Translations under genes and position numbers: made by a program
Part shown: piece after piece, positions 10,993-21,640 of the stretch
Position numbering within the stretch: position 1 is the stretch's first letter
Layout of the letters: each line of letters starts with the position of its first letter
Source: Cryptomeria japonica
Lineage: Eukaryota; Streptophyta; Pinopsida; Cupressales; Cupressaceae
Direction of reading: 5' to 3'
Assembly: GCF_030272615.1 (NCBI RefSeq)
Contig: NC_081414.1
Span: 526,977,137 to 527,041,136, forward strand
Length of the DNA stretch: 64,000 nt
The notes under the pieces: model-generated
What the model saw: the letters and a program-made list of their open reading frames with translations, nothing else
The model's database searches: none
Told to the model about the DNA's origin: nothing

Positions 10993-12021
10993 TGTATACA
11001 CCTAAAAATGGTCTGAAGATAATTAATTAAATAAGAAATTATTTAATTAATCCCCCTTCCTAATTTAATTGAATTCATTAGCAATTTGATTAAATTCACC
11101 CATTCATCTACTTATTAATAAATCTAAGGATTTATTTAATAGGTTCATTTCAACAGTCCCCTTTGATTAATTAATCCTCCCCCCATTTAAATCAATTATT
11201 CTAATCCCCCAATTAATTAAAATAAATCAATTTATGAGTTGTTGAAAATTAATTAGTCTTTTCCTATTATTTGAATTTTTAAATTCAAATTACCCACATG
11301 CATCCTAACCTCCTTGTCCTAACCTTCTATGGTGTGGATATTCTCCCCTTGAGACACATGGCACTTTGGCCACATGTCTCCTCTCTTGGACACTTTCCCT
11401 CTAATAAGCAAGGCTCCTTGACACTTGTCACCATAGAGATGAAAAGAGTCCCTTCCTCCAACATCTTCTCCAACCTCCTCCAATTTCACCCTTGATATCT
11501 TCAGACTCAATCTTGACCTCTGATTCCTACCACCACACCCCTAGCCTTGGAAATCCTATAAATATCCACCATTTTGGAGCACAAAGGATCCCATCTCATA
11601 TCAATTTATGCATTGTTACTATAGGCATATCCATTTTATCATATCATTTGAGCATTGTTACTATAGGCAATTGCATCTTAGATCTAGTTTAATTTGATCA
11701 TTTTTCTAGAATAATTGTTGAATCGTGTAGCTTAATCATGCATATCATTAGTTTAATTATCCTCTTGGATCAATCTATCATAATAAATCTCATCTAGATT
11801 TCATATCATTATCATTTCAAATCATTCATCTAGGTGTAGTCAAGTCACTAGGATTGCTTATCCAGATCTGAGAGCAAATCCATACTCACATCTCTTAGGA
11901 GGCGATAGGTCGCTTTGTCATGGTTCACCTTTCATTTGATTTTAATTTGTTGACCATGCTTGTAATGATCTATTGAGTGTTTGTGTTGCAGCTGCAGGTA
12001 TGACACTTCACAGGCACGACA
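10993..12021 (+). mobile_element. 5' LTR of Tat-I, 1029 bp
   Basis: TGTATACACC...GGCACGACA. It aligns along its whole length with 23310-24339. The end is followed by two bases and then the primer-binding site. Confidence 0.95.
11557..11564 (+). promoter_or_regulatory. TATA box of the Tat-I 5' LTR
   Basis: TATAAATA, conserved at 23876-23883 in the 3' LTR. Transcription of the element would start a short way downstream. Confidence 0.6.
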
Positions 12022-12023
12022 TT

Positions 12024-12041
12024 TGGCGCCCACCGTGGGGC
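12024..12041 (+). other. Primer-binding site of Tat-I
   Basis: TGGCGCCCACCGTGGGGC, two bases after the LTR. The identical 18 bases follow the Tat-III LTR at 57140. TGG is the complement of a tRNA CCA end; the tRNA species was not determined. Confidence 0.88.
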
Positions 12042-12120
12042 TGAAAATCTCATTTTTGGCCTCTTAGCATCATCAACTTTTCAATCTAGCAGGTTTTTGA
12101 CCGAGTCTAATTCAGAATCT

Positions 12121-12195
12121 CGTACGAGTTTCTTTATGTACTCATACGAGAATGTGAGAATACTCGTAAGAGCAGGTGAGAATACTCGTACGAAA
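12121..12195 (+). repeat. Tat-I phased motif array, cluster 1
   Basis: Cores CGTACGAG, CATACGAG, CGTAAGAG and CGTACGAA start at 12121, 12143, 12165 and 12187: exactly 22 nt apart. The words between differ apart from a repeated GTGAGAATACT. Confidence 0.85.
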
Positions 12196-12787
12196 TTTTG
12201 CTTCTATGATTTCAAAATAGATTACATTTTAGGGTTTTCATGCTTCAATTTGGCTATTACTAATGCTAACCTTGGTCTGTTCATGAAATTTTATAGCAGC
12301 CTAACTGGTTTTTGCAGGATGATTGTCAAAGATTACGCTTGTCAGAGCTTCATTTCATCAAAACAACATGACTACTAACGTATCTGTTTTGCAGGTTGCC
12401 TAAGGAGAACTCAACCAAACTTTGTGTCTTCTTTAAGTTTTCTAGCCACACTTATTTTGCTAATGGTAAATGAACATCTTGTTTTCTATGTTTGAGAAGT
12501 TGTCTAAAAGGTAGGAGAGTATGCTCGTGTCCATTTGGACAATCAGAAAACCCAACCCTTGAAGCACTTCTATGTTTGAGATTTGATTACCTATAGCGGG
12601 CCTATCATAGTGGGAAAAAGTAATCACCCTGTGAGAACAACCCAAGTGAGTACAGCTAGACCTAAGCTTTCTAACTCACTCTAAAAAATAGGCCTCTCCG
12701 GATTAAAGTCTTGGAGGATGGGATTATTTGAGTTTTCTCTTTTGAGATCTCTCATATCATACATTTAGTAGGGCCTCACGGTCTCAA

Positions 12788-12856
12788 TCACGCTTGCGTG
12801 ACTACTTCTTGTTTCAGTACCTTGTAGGGCTATAGGCCTCAATCGCGCTTGCGCGA
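12788..12856 (+). ncRNA. Pair of G(CTTG)C hairpins in the Tat-I leader
   Basis: TCACG-CTTG-CGTGA (12788-12801) and TCGCG-CTTG-CGCGA (12843-12856) are perfect five-pair stems closed by G-C over a CTTG loop, a combination known to be unusually stable in RNA. Both are embedded in related 55-base units (CTCAAT before, GACT after), so they arose by duplication. The stems differ at one pair (A-T against G-C), which keeps the fold. Tat-0 keeps the same pair of elements. A packaging, dimerisation or translation signal is possible but not shown. Confidence 0.6.
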
Positions 12857-13294
12857 CTGCAAGGGGTAATTTCAAATGGAAACCCTTACTACGAACCCTA
12901 AGATAGAAGCTACCTGATTCACCTCCAAAAGGGGGATAATATTTGTGCAAGAGAGATAGTAACTCCCAAGACACTTGTCATCTCCTGCCCCCATTAGCAT
13001 TTGGAGTTGGATAATACGGCGTTGAGAATCTATTGCATGAGACTCAACGGTTGTATTATGATTAGCTATTGGGTGTGTACCTAAGTTTGCAAGCAAAGGT
13101 TTTCTCTCTCAGCCAACTTCCTTAGGATTTACCATGTTGTGCTTGAGGTCACTTATCATATCACGTGTTTGTTGTGTCTTCATCCCTGAAACAGAAAATC
13201 AGACATATAAAACTGGAAAACAAAAGAAAAACATCAAACTTCATTGATCATAAATCTGTCCAAACAAAATTTGTGTCTCTATTTTGTTCTCAGT

Positions 13295-13516
13295 CGTACG
13301 AGTTTTCTAGTTTGTCGTACGAAAAAATCTAGTTTATCATCTGGTCCAGTGAGAATTGTCGTACGAGTCAGTTTAGAAGAGGATTTTGTGTTATCTTTTG
13401 TCATCTGGTTCTATGAGAAAGCTCGTACGAGTTTATACCTTTGTCGTGCGATATTTCTAGTTTGTCGTATGGGCCTATCTAAATTGTCGTCTGGGGTTGT
13501 CTAAACTGTCGTACGA
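13295..13516 (+). repeat. Tat-I phased motif array, cluster 2
   Basis: Cores related to TTGTCGTACGAG start (at the C of CGTACG or its variants CATCTG, CGTGCG, CGTATG, CGTCTG) at 13295, 13316, 13338, 13360, 13402, 13424, 13445, 13466, 13488 and 13510. Steps are 21 or 22 nt, with one double step of 42. Sequence between the cores varies. Confidence 0.85.
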
Positions 13517-14091
13517 ATTTTTGTCTCTATCAGTCCAGAGCTGTCTTCTTGCATGTCTTTTTCAGATCTGTCGTGTTTGTTTGGTTGATTTACAGTGAGC
13601 ATAAACACCTGATATTTGTCATTTTGTGCTTAGATTGTCTTCTTGGTTCGCTTCGTCAAGTTATCCTCTGTCAAATTGGATTCTAGAAATAGACACCTCA
13701 AGATTTTCAAGTATTTGCCTTCAAAAAGTTCAAGATCTAAACATCTCAAAGTGCATTATCACCCTCTTTGATAAACTGATCACTCAAAACATAGTTTCTC
13801 AACAGGATCTATCATCCTCTATCACAAAACTACAACGTTTGGTCAGGACAACCTTGTCCCACATCGTAGGATATATCGTTCCTATTGGACTTGGTTTTAT
13901 CAAAATCATCATCATTGCACTCCAAAATTGAAGATCAAAAAACTTGCAAACTTTTAAACACTTGAATCATCTTTTTGTGTCATATCACTCTATCACATTT
14001 ACATTGACAATTGATCACTTATCAAAACAACTTTTAGATAATCGAATTATTGCACAATATCTTACACAAGTGTATACTTGTTTTAACTAGA

Positions 14092-16079
14092 GCACAGAGA
14101 CGGAAGATCGCAGAAATGGAAATCGAAACATAGAAAATAACTGAAGATTATAGAAACATGAAACCCGAAAAATGAAATACAAGAAGAAGGGGAAATAAAA
14201 GAACAACATCTTCGAGAAATCAAACAAGATCCTAAATTCGATAAATTTATGGCGAAAATATTGGAGGGAGCAAAATAAAAATACTTCCTAATGTTAGCTA
14301 AATCTGGTGCTACACTCCCCCAAGATTTCGATGTGAGCAAATTAGCACAAAAGAGAAGTGACTCTTCCCCTGATAATGAATGACATGAGGATATTTTTAG
14401 TCTCAAAATTAACGATAATTCCTGATAACACAATAACTAATGAGGAAACTTCCATTCCCAAAAAGGATGACGTAGAAATTCTCAAGCATGTCAAATATAA
14501 AGAGGACACAACAAGGGGTCGAGATGACACAAAAAGAAATCAAGATCATACTCGAACACACACTCATGGTTATACAAGGACAAATCATGTTGATAATCCT
14601 ATCACAGCTCTTACACAACAAATACAAATGCTACAAACATAAATTCAAGATATGCAGAGAGGAACGATTAGAAGATACTTGCTTCAAGAAATTTGTCCTT
14701 ACCCATTTGACAGAAATCTAAACATGATAGCATTTCCTACAGGTTGTGATACTCCTCGATACGATAAATATAATGGAAGCACTGATCCCCAAGATCATAT
14801 AGGAGAATTTTGCACGCTGAGTATGGAGTTTGCACATGAGGATACCTACCTGATGAGATTATTTCCAAAAAGCTTAAGTGGACTAGCTATGGAATGGTTC
14901 TCCAAACTTTCACCTGGAATTAGATCATTCACAGAATTGGTGGATAAGTTTGTTTCACAGTACTCTTACAACATTCAACATGAGGTAACAATGCTAGATT
15001 TATGTAACACTAAACAAAAGAGTGGAGAACCTTTTATGGCATTTCTATAGAGATGGAGATGATTAGCTTCACGATATCCTCGAACGGTGCCGGAATACGA
15101 GAAGATAGACATATTCATCAACAACCTAAATGGACAAATGAGTTATCATCTAAAAATGCAATGCCATCAAAATTTTGAAAAGATGATTGATAATGGTATC
15201 ATAATGGAAGAAGCTATGATAAAGAAGGGTGAGTTGAAGCTATACAAAGAAGGCGTTAATCCTCCTAACAACAATGTTAACAACAATAACAATGATAAGC
15301 CTAAATTTTGGAATAGAAATCAAAATGCCATCAATGATGGAATAGTGGATAGCAACAATGTAAAACCAAAACAACCAGATTTCAATTTATCCACTCACTC
15401 AGCAGCAGCTCAACAAAACAACAATCACCAAAAATCAACTTTCAACAATTTCTTTCGAAGGAAATTTACAAACATTTGTGAACCACTTGGGTCAGCACTG
15501 AAGACACTTCTCGCAAACAAATTGATTGCTTTGTCAGAAGGAAGGAACTACGAACCTCAAGTAAAACCCTCTTGGTGGAATGATAACCATTATTGCGATT
15601 TCCATCGAAACAAGGGACATCACACAGATAATTGTCAGCAGTTAAAACATGTCATCCAAGATTTGATTGATAATGGAGTAATAACTGTGGATGGACATAC
15701 GACAAACGAATCTCATACAGCTTTTAAAACTCCACTTCTAAACTATGAGAAGGGTGAATCATCAACAACACATAATGGTAAGGGTAAAGCAAAGGTAAAC
15801 TACGCTCATACGTATGATAATATGGTAAATGTGATTGTAGTTAAAGAAAAGAAACATCAAGAACCTACTCATGCTATCACAAGAAGCAAAGCTAAGTTTG
15901 TTTCGTCGGGCCCTACCACTAACATATCATCCACTGCAAAACAATATAATCTAGTGGAGCAATTACAGAAAACACACGCGCAAATATCCATCTTAGAACT
16001 TTTTAAGCTTTCACCTGCACACAAAGAAATTCTTGAACGAGCATTAGTAGATACAACACTATCTAAAGATCTTGATATA
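14092..16079 (+). pseudogene. Tat-I gag (capsid and zinc knuckle), decayed
   Basis: Gag forms the particle that packages the element's RNA. The start near 14092 is inferred from position and weak likeness to the Tat-III gag start; the N-terminal part is broken by stops. The conserved capsid segment begins CPYPFDRNLNMIAFP (14695 on) and includes TYLMRLFPKSLSGLAMEWF and YSYNIQHEVTMLDLCNTKQK, matching Tat-II, Tat-III and Tat-IV (retrotransposon gag domain). A stop at 15048-15050 interrupts it, then a frame is open from 15087. The zinc knuckle C-D-F-H-x3-G-H-x3-N-C spans 15594-15635, of CxxH-type spacing rather than the usual CCHC, as in all four Tat copies here. The last part runs into the protease without a break. 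Confidence 0.85.
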
Positions 16080-16688
16080 GATCAATTCAAAACCATGGCG
16101 GGACACCTCACAACCCCTCACTGCTTATCATTCACCGAAGAAGAAGACATGTCCTTGCAACATCCCCATAATGCTCCCTTGCATATCAAAGTCATCATTC
16201 ATAAGACGCGAGTTAAACGTGTCCTAATAGATGGTGGAGTTGGCTTAAACATTTGCTCATTAAGTCTTGTTCGTGCTCTCGGTTATTCAGAAGATGTAGT
16301 TGATCCCCAAAAAAAGATCACCATCAAAGCCTATGATGAAGAAGAGTGTTCCTCTAAAGGAATTGTGATGTTACCCATCAGAGTGGGACCTTTGCTGAAA
16401 GACACAGCATGCCAAGTTCTAGACTTGGACTTATCATACAACATACTCTTGGGAAGACCCTGGATACATGACATACAAGTTGTTCCATCAACATATCATC
16501 AGTGCCCAAAATTTCCCTATGATGGGCAGGAAATCACGATCTCAATAGATTCAAATCCATTTCAGTACTGTAGTAATCTAAAACCAGCTCAAGAAGTCAT
16601 TGTTCCTCATAATAGGGAGGCATCGGCATCGAACACACAAACCAAAGAAAAATCATTTGCCTCAATTTTGTCAAGTATGGAAAAATAA
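16080..16688 (+). pseudogene. Tat-I aspartic protease (retropepsin)
   Basis: The protease cleaves the polyprotein. The active-site motif V-L-I-D-G-G-V-G-L-N lies at 16221 on, with catalytic Asp codon 16230-16232; D-G-G replaces the common D-S/T-G, as in all four Tat copies of this window. A second flap/core segment reads SYNILLGRPWIHD (about 16432-16470). The frame is open to a TAA at 16686-16688, so this domain is intact in sequence although the element is not. It continues the gag frame from 15087. Confidence 0.88.
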
Positions 16689-18183
16689 ATACAGCTAAGA
16701 GATCGAGGGAATGGAGAATATTCAATATCACAACTACCACTCTCTCCTAAGTCCTATGGAAAACCATCAAACTCTAAACAACAAACAATGTTGAAATATC
16801 TTCCAATATTTAATAGAGCATTTGTTAGTGTTGGGACCTTATCAAAGGAAACAAAAGACAAAGATGTGCTATAGTGGCTATACAAGGATGAAGAAGTCCA
16901 ACAAAAGATCAACAATGTCAGAATACCCACTAAAACGTATAGAAAAGGATTTAACATTCTTCAAAAAATGGGATATACTAGAAGAGGTTCTATAGGAAAA
17001 TGAAAAAGAAGGTATCTCAGAACCTATCCAACCTCACACTTAGCAGGCTACAGACAAAGCACGCTTAGGGTATGGACAAGTTACTCTACTAGAAGAAACA
17101 TCTTCTAGCCAACAATAAGAGAAATATGAAAATAGACAAGAACAACTTGCAATTGAAAGGGAAGAAGCATCAACCAAACAACAAGCACAAGCAAACATGA
17201 AATGGATAAAGAAGCAAGCTTCAAATCAATAGGAAAAACAAACTAAAAGCACCTCCCAAGCAGCACTAACTCTCAATTAAATCAAGCACGAACCCAGTAC
17301 TAATCAAGGAGAGCTCATATCAAGGTTGACAGAACTCAATCTCAGTCCAGAAGAAGTTGAATATGAAAGAAGAAAAGATATAGCAAGAAAAGCAGAAGAA
17401 ACAAATCAAACACTATATGAACAAATCTGTAGATTGCAAGCTGCAAGTGAGACAAATTCTAATGAATGGGAATGGGATTCCTATCACTTTGAAGAATCAG
17501 CTGAAGAAAATTACTTTGAAGAAGATGTAGGAGTCGATATATTTCACACGTATGCAGGGCAAACGTTAGGAACTAGCCCACTTGAATTAGAATCACATTC
17601 GACTGACTTGGACTTAATCGAGGACAATCAGGAGCTCCTTATGCAAGGACATTCTGATGAGAGTACCATTCTAGACATTGACATACATATCAAAAACTTT
17701 GACACATCTATCATGACCCTTGATACCCTCGAAACATCTCAACCTGATGACCCCCTACCTCTAATCCACCTTGATCTTATTGATTGAGAAAATGAAAGAC
17801 ATTCTGCCATTGATACCTTTCCTAATGACCATGGCATATCTGTATATCTTCATGCAATCAAACCCGCAACAACTTTCACCAGGAATTTCAATAACGCATC
17901 TTCTAGTCAAGTGGGTGCCAAATCTCCCAGTTGCAAAAGTGAAAATAAGGAAAACAATATTAGGTCTAATGCTGAAAACCATTTCTTTGCAACATTAGAT
18001 CAGGAAAAAGTAAAAAGAAAGGACACATCTAATGGTGAAAACCTCCTCGAGCCACCGGAAGATGGGAGATTTGACACTTTACCTACGCACTATCAAGAAA
18101 GGTCATCCATTTTGATCGAACCGACAGAGGCAGTTAACATTGGGACAACAAAGCAACCAAAGATCCTACATCCAACAACTTCT
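16689..18183 (+). pseudogene. Tat-I protease-to-RT linker with G-patch remnant
   Basis: A poorly conserved linker broken by stops. Near 16931-17003 it reads YRKGFNILQKMGYTRRGSIG, the remnant of a segment that in Tat-II and Tat-III looks like a G-patch (glycine-patterned RNA-binding domain). A 153-codon acidic stretch is open at 17326-17787, rich in Glu and Asp, including NEWEWDSYHFEES, which matches the Tat-II linker (NEWEWGSDKSSSD). The stretch 17911-18183 continues in another frame (EKVKRKDTSNGENL against KKVKRKDVSEGENL in Tat-II). Role of the linker is unknown. Confidence 0.7.
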
Positions 18184-19190
18184 CTGTCAGAACAAGAAAT
18201 GCAACAATATAAGGAATTCTTCAAACGATGGCAAATCAATTTCACCTGGTCATATGCAGACATGCCAGGGTTGGATCCAGAGCTTATTATGCATCACTTA
18301 AATGTCAGTCCAGGAGCCAAACCAATTAAACAGAAATTAAGGAAGATGCATCCTCATATTGCACTTCTAGTCAAAACAGAACTAAAGAAATTACTGGATG
18401 TCTGATTCATCAAACCTATAGCATATCCTCAATGGGTATCCAACATCGTTCCCATTTCCAAACCATATAAAAGTATCAGAATATGCATAGACTTCAAAGA
18501 TCTTAATAATTCATGTCCAAAGGATGATTTTCCTTTGCCTAACATTGACATCATTGTGGATTTAACTGTTGGGCACTCCATGTTTTCTCTAATGGATGGT
18601 TTCTCTGGATACAATCAAATTTAAATAGCACCTGAAGATCAAGAAAAGGCGGCTTTCACATGTCCGTGGGGTACTTTCTGCTAGAATGTCATGCCCTTTG
18701 GACTAAAGAACGCAGGTGCTACATATTAGAGAGCTATGACAACGATATTCCATGAGATGATGCATACATTCATGGAAGATTATGTGGATGACATATTGGC
18801 CAAATCATACAACAGAGAAGACCATATAGGAATACTAGAAAATATCTTTGACAGGTTAGAAAAGTATAAGCTACGACTCAATCCCAAGAAATGTGCCTTG
18901 GTGTTACTTCAGGCAAGCTATTGGGATACATTGTTTCAGCTAAAGGTATCAAAGTAGATCCAGCTAAGGTCAAAGCAATCATGGAAATGGTATCTCCCCG
19001 GAATATCAGTCAACTAAGATCACTTCAAGGAAGACTACAGTCAATCAGAAGATTTGTTGCTCAGCTAGTCGATAAATGCCAAACATTTACTTATCTATTG
19101 CATAAAAATGTTAATTTCAGGTGGGTCCATCAATGTGAGGACGCATTCAACAAGATCAAGGCCTATCTCATGCAACCACCCATCCTAATG
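18184..19190 (+). pseudogene. Tat-I reverse transcriptase, decayed
   Basis: Reverse transcriptase copies element RNA to DNA. Conserved blocks: INFTWSYADMPGLDP (about 18235 on), KMHPHIALLVKTELKKLLDV, CPKDDFPLPNID, LMDGFSGYNQI, NVMPFGLKNAGATY and the catalytic YVDD at 18781-18792. Stops fall at 18403-18405 (Arg codon in Tat-II), about 18622 (Trp), 18682 (Trp) and 18727 (Gln), mostly changes of C to T or G to A. A frameshift lies near 18900. Downstream, SQLRSLQGRLQSIRRFVAQL (19009 on) is the connection region. Confidence 0.9.
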
Positions 19191-19583
19191 TCACCAATTC
19201 CAGGAAAGCCATTGTTACTCTATGTATCAACCATTGAAGTATCATTAGGAGTTCTGCTTGCATAACAGAACAATGAAGGAAAAGAACAAGCCATCGTGGG
19301 ATACGAGGTCAACTATTCACCAATAGAAAAAGCATGCTTGGTGGTAGTTTTTGCTTCTCAAAAATTAAGACACTATCTACTATCTCACTCCATCAAGTTG
19401 TTTCCTAAAATTGATCCATTGAAGTATTTGCTCAGCAAGGCAACATTAATAGAACGACTAGCAAAATGGATTATGATTCTAAGCGAGTTTGATATTGAGT
19501 ATGTTGACAGAACATCGATAAAAGGGCAAGTCATTGTAGACCAACTAGCAGAGGCACCACTTCAAGATGATTGTCCTTTATAG
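19191..19583 (+). pseudogene. Tat-I first RNase H domain (degenerate)
   Basis: The segment LLLYVSTIEVSLGVLLA aligns with the first RNase H of Ty3/gypsy, but the usual first catalytic Asp (L-x-x-D-A-S) is absent here and in Tat-II. A short deletion removes residues corresponding to VYYISRTL of Tat-II (about 19285-19296). It continues with KACLVVVFASQKLRHYLLSH and ERLAKWIMILSEFDIEYVDR. In the Tat lineage this first domain is known to be degenerate where a second RNase H is present. Confidence 0.75.
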
Positions 19584-19610
19584 ATTGAGTTTCCCGATGT
19601 TGATATCCTA

Positions 19611-20010
19611 GTGGTCACCACAAAAACATGGCAATTACACTTTGATGGTTCATATACACAGCATGGATCACGAGCAAGCATTCTATTCATCACGCCACAA
19701 GGTCATACAATTCCAAAAGCGTACAAATTAATTTTTCCATGCACCAACAATACAACAAAATATGAAGCTTTGGTTATAGGTATCAAAATGGCTATAGAAT
19801 GGAACATTACACAACTTCAAGTCTTTGGAGACTCTCAGCTCGTCATCAATCAAATCAATGACGATTATCAAACAAAGGATGAAAATTAAATACCTTATAA
19901 GAAGATGGTTAATGATGTCAACAAATACTTTGTAGAAATAACTTTTCAGCAGATTCCAAGGAATGGCAACAAAGCATCAGACGCCATGGCAACGCTTGCC
20001 TCTCTCCTTC
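19611..20010 (+). pseudogene. Tat-I second (archaeal-type) RNase H
   Basis: RNase H removes the RNA strand of the RNA-DNA hybrid. LHFDGSYTQHG (19632 on), TKYEALVIG, VFGDSQLVINQI and ASDAMATLAS supply the pattern D-E-D-D, so all four catalytic positions can be read, across one stop at 19887. The presence of this extra domain between the first RNase H and integrase is the hallmark of the Tat lineage. Confidence 0.85.
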
Positions 20011-21360
20011 AGACACAACAAAATCAAGAGCGTTACGAATTCCTAGTGGAAGAGTTGTTTTACCCTGCACAAAATTGTCTTGATTCCCAAACCATCTGTC
20101 ACCTTGTTGGGCATGATTCCTCCCACTATGGCCAAACTTACACATACCTGAAAGATAATATCCTCCCTCCTGACTTATCAAAAAACCAAAAGAGAAACTT
20201 TATTTGTCAATCCTCCCATTATACTCTCGTCGCGGATACCCTTTTTAAACGAGGTCTAGATGGTACTCTTTTAAGATATCTCGAACAAGAAGAATTTGAG
20301 AGGGCCTTACATGAAGTCCATAATGACATTTGTGGCACTCATTCAAGTGGTCTTACCCTTTCAAAAAAACTCATACGCTTGGGCTATTATTGGCCAACTA
20401 TGGAACAAGATTCTTTCTAGATAGCTAAAACATGCAAACAATGTCAGATCCATAGAAATTTGATTCATGCACCAACACAAGAACTACATGCTTTGGCAAC
20501 ATCTTGTCCTTTCTGCCAATGGGGTCTTGATCTAGTAGGAAAGATAAATCCGTCTTCATCCAATGGTCACAAATTCATCCTTGTATCTACAAAATATTTC
20601 ACAAAATGGATTGAGGCAATACCTCTCATCAATATCAAAGGAAAACAAACTGTTGCATTTATCTTGAACTACATCATCTGTCACTATAGAATACCCATGA
20701 CCATTATCACTAATAATGGGAGACCGTTCAAGAACCAAGATGTACAAAGCTATGTGATAAATTCAAGATCCAACACAGATTTTCAACACCCTACTATCCA
20801 CAAGGGAATGGGAAAGCAGAGGCAACAAACAAAACCATTCTGAAAATCCTCAAAAAGAAACTGAATGATGCTGACAGAGATTGGCATATTCAATTGAACC
20901 TTGCTCTCTGGGCCTACCATACTAGTATCCGCACACCAATAGGTGCCACACCTTTCTCTCTTGTCTATGGATCAGAAGCAATACTACCAATAGAAGTAGA
21001 GATACCTTCTCTACGAGTATCATTAAAAAGCCTTATCCCAAATGAAGAACAATGAGTATCTAGATTGCAAGAGTTAGAATTGATTCATGAACGAAGACAA
21101 CATGCCTTTGATCATTTAAAGGTATATCAACAAATAATGTGTCGCAATTACAATCACAAGGTCAAATCGAGAGCATTTCAAGTTGGGGAACTAGTACTAA
21201 AAGAAAATCCATGCAACCAGGTAGATCGAGAAAAGAAAGGGAAGTTTGAACCAAACTGGTTAGGTCCGTTTGTAGTCACAGCAGTATTTGGGTCATGAGC
21301 ATATCATCTATCAACACAAGACGAGGATCAACTCGAGGAACCCATCAATAGCATGCATCT
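20011..21360 (+). pseudogene. Tat-I integrase, decayed
   Basis: The zinc-binding region reads HEVHNDICGTH, then C-K-Q-C (20310-20455, with a TAG at 20418-20420). The core has WGLDLVG (Asp codon 20529-20531), ITNNGRPF with Asn (20712-20714) where the second catalytic Asp is expected, and GNGKAEATNK with the Glu at 20819-20821 in a shifted frame. The frame breaks after QDV near 20745. The C-terminal part (KVKSRAFQVGELVLKENP, then KKGKFEPNWLGPFVVTAVFG, 21065-21298) is open. It ends near a frame stop at 21377 before the A-rich tract. Confidence 0.88.
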
Positions 21361-21378
21361 AAAAATGTTTTATGTCTG

Positions 21379-21640
21379 AAAAGTAGAAAATCCAAAAACA
21401 GTGAAAAAGCATAAACATTCAAAAATATTGAAAAAGCAGAAAATCCAAAAAGAGTGAAAAAGCAGAAAATCCAAAAAGAGTGAAAAAGCAGTAAAATCCA
21501 AAAATAGTGAAAAAGCAGTAAAATCCAAAAATAGTGAAAAAGCAAAAAAAATCCAAAAACAGTGAAAAGGCAGAAAATCCAAAAATAGTGAAAAAGCAAA
21601 AAATCCAAAAATAGTAAAAAAGCAGAAAATACAAAAACAA
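21379..21640 (+). repeat. A-rich tandem repeat after Tat-I integrase
   Basis: About ten copies of a 26-30 base unit of the form GTGAAAAAGCAGAAAATCCA plus AAAATA. On the minus strand it opens Phe-rich reading frames that are artefacts. Tat-II has a shorter, related A-rich tract at the same place. Confidence 0.88.

Larger units (their letters stand above)
12042..14091 (+). other. Untranslated leader of Tat-I
   Basis: About 2 kb between primer site and gag with no long reading frame. It holds two clusters of the TCGTACGA array, the CTTG hairpin pair, and a conserved box GAGAACAACCCAAGTG (12634-12649) with counterparts in the Tat-II and Tat-III leaders. TTTTGCAGG words (near 12314 and 12389) look like splice acceptors, which would fit an intron between the two array clusters; this is inference. 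Confidence 0.75.
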
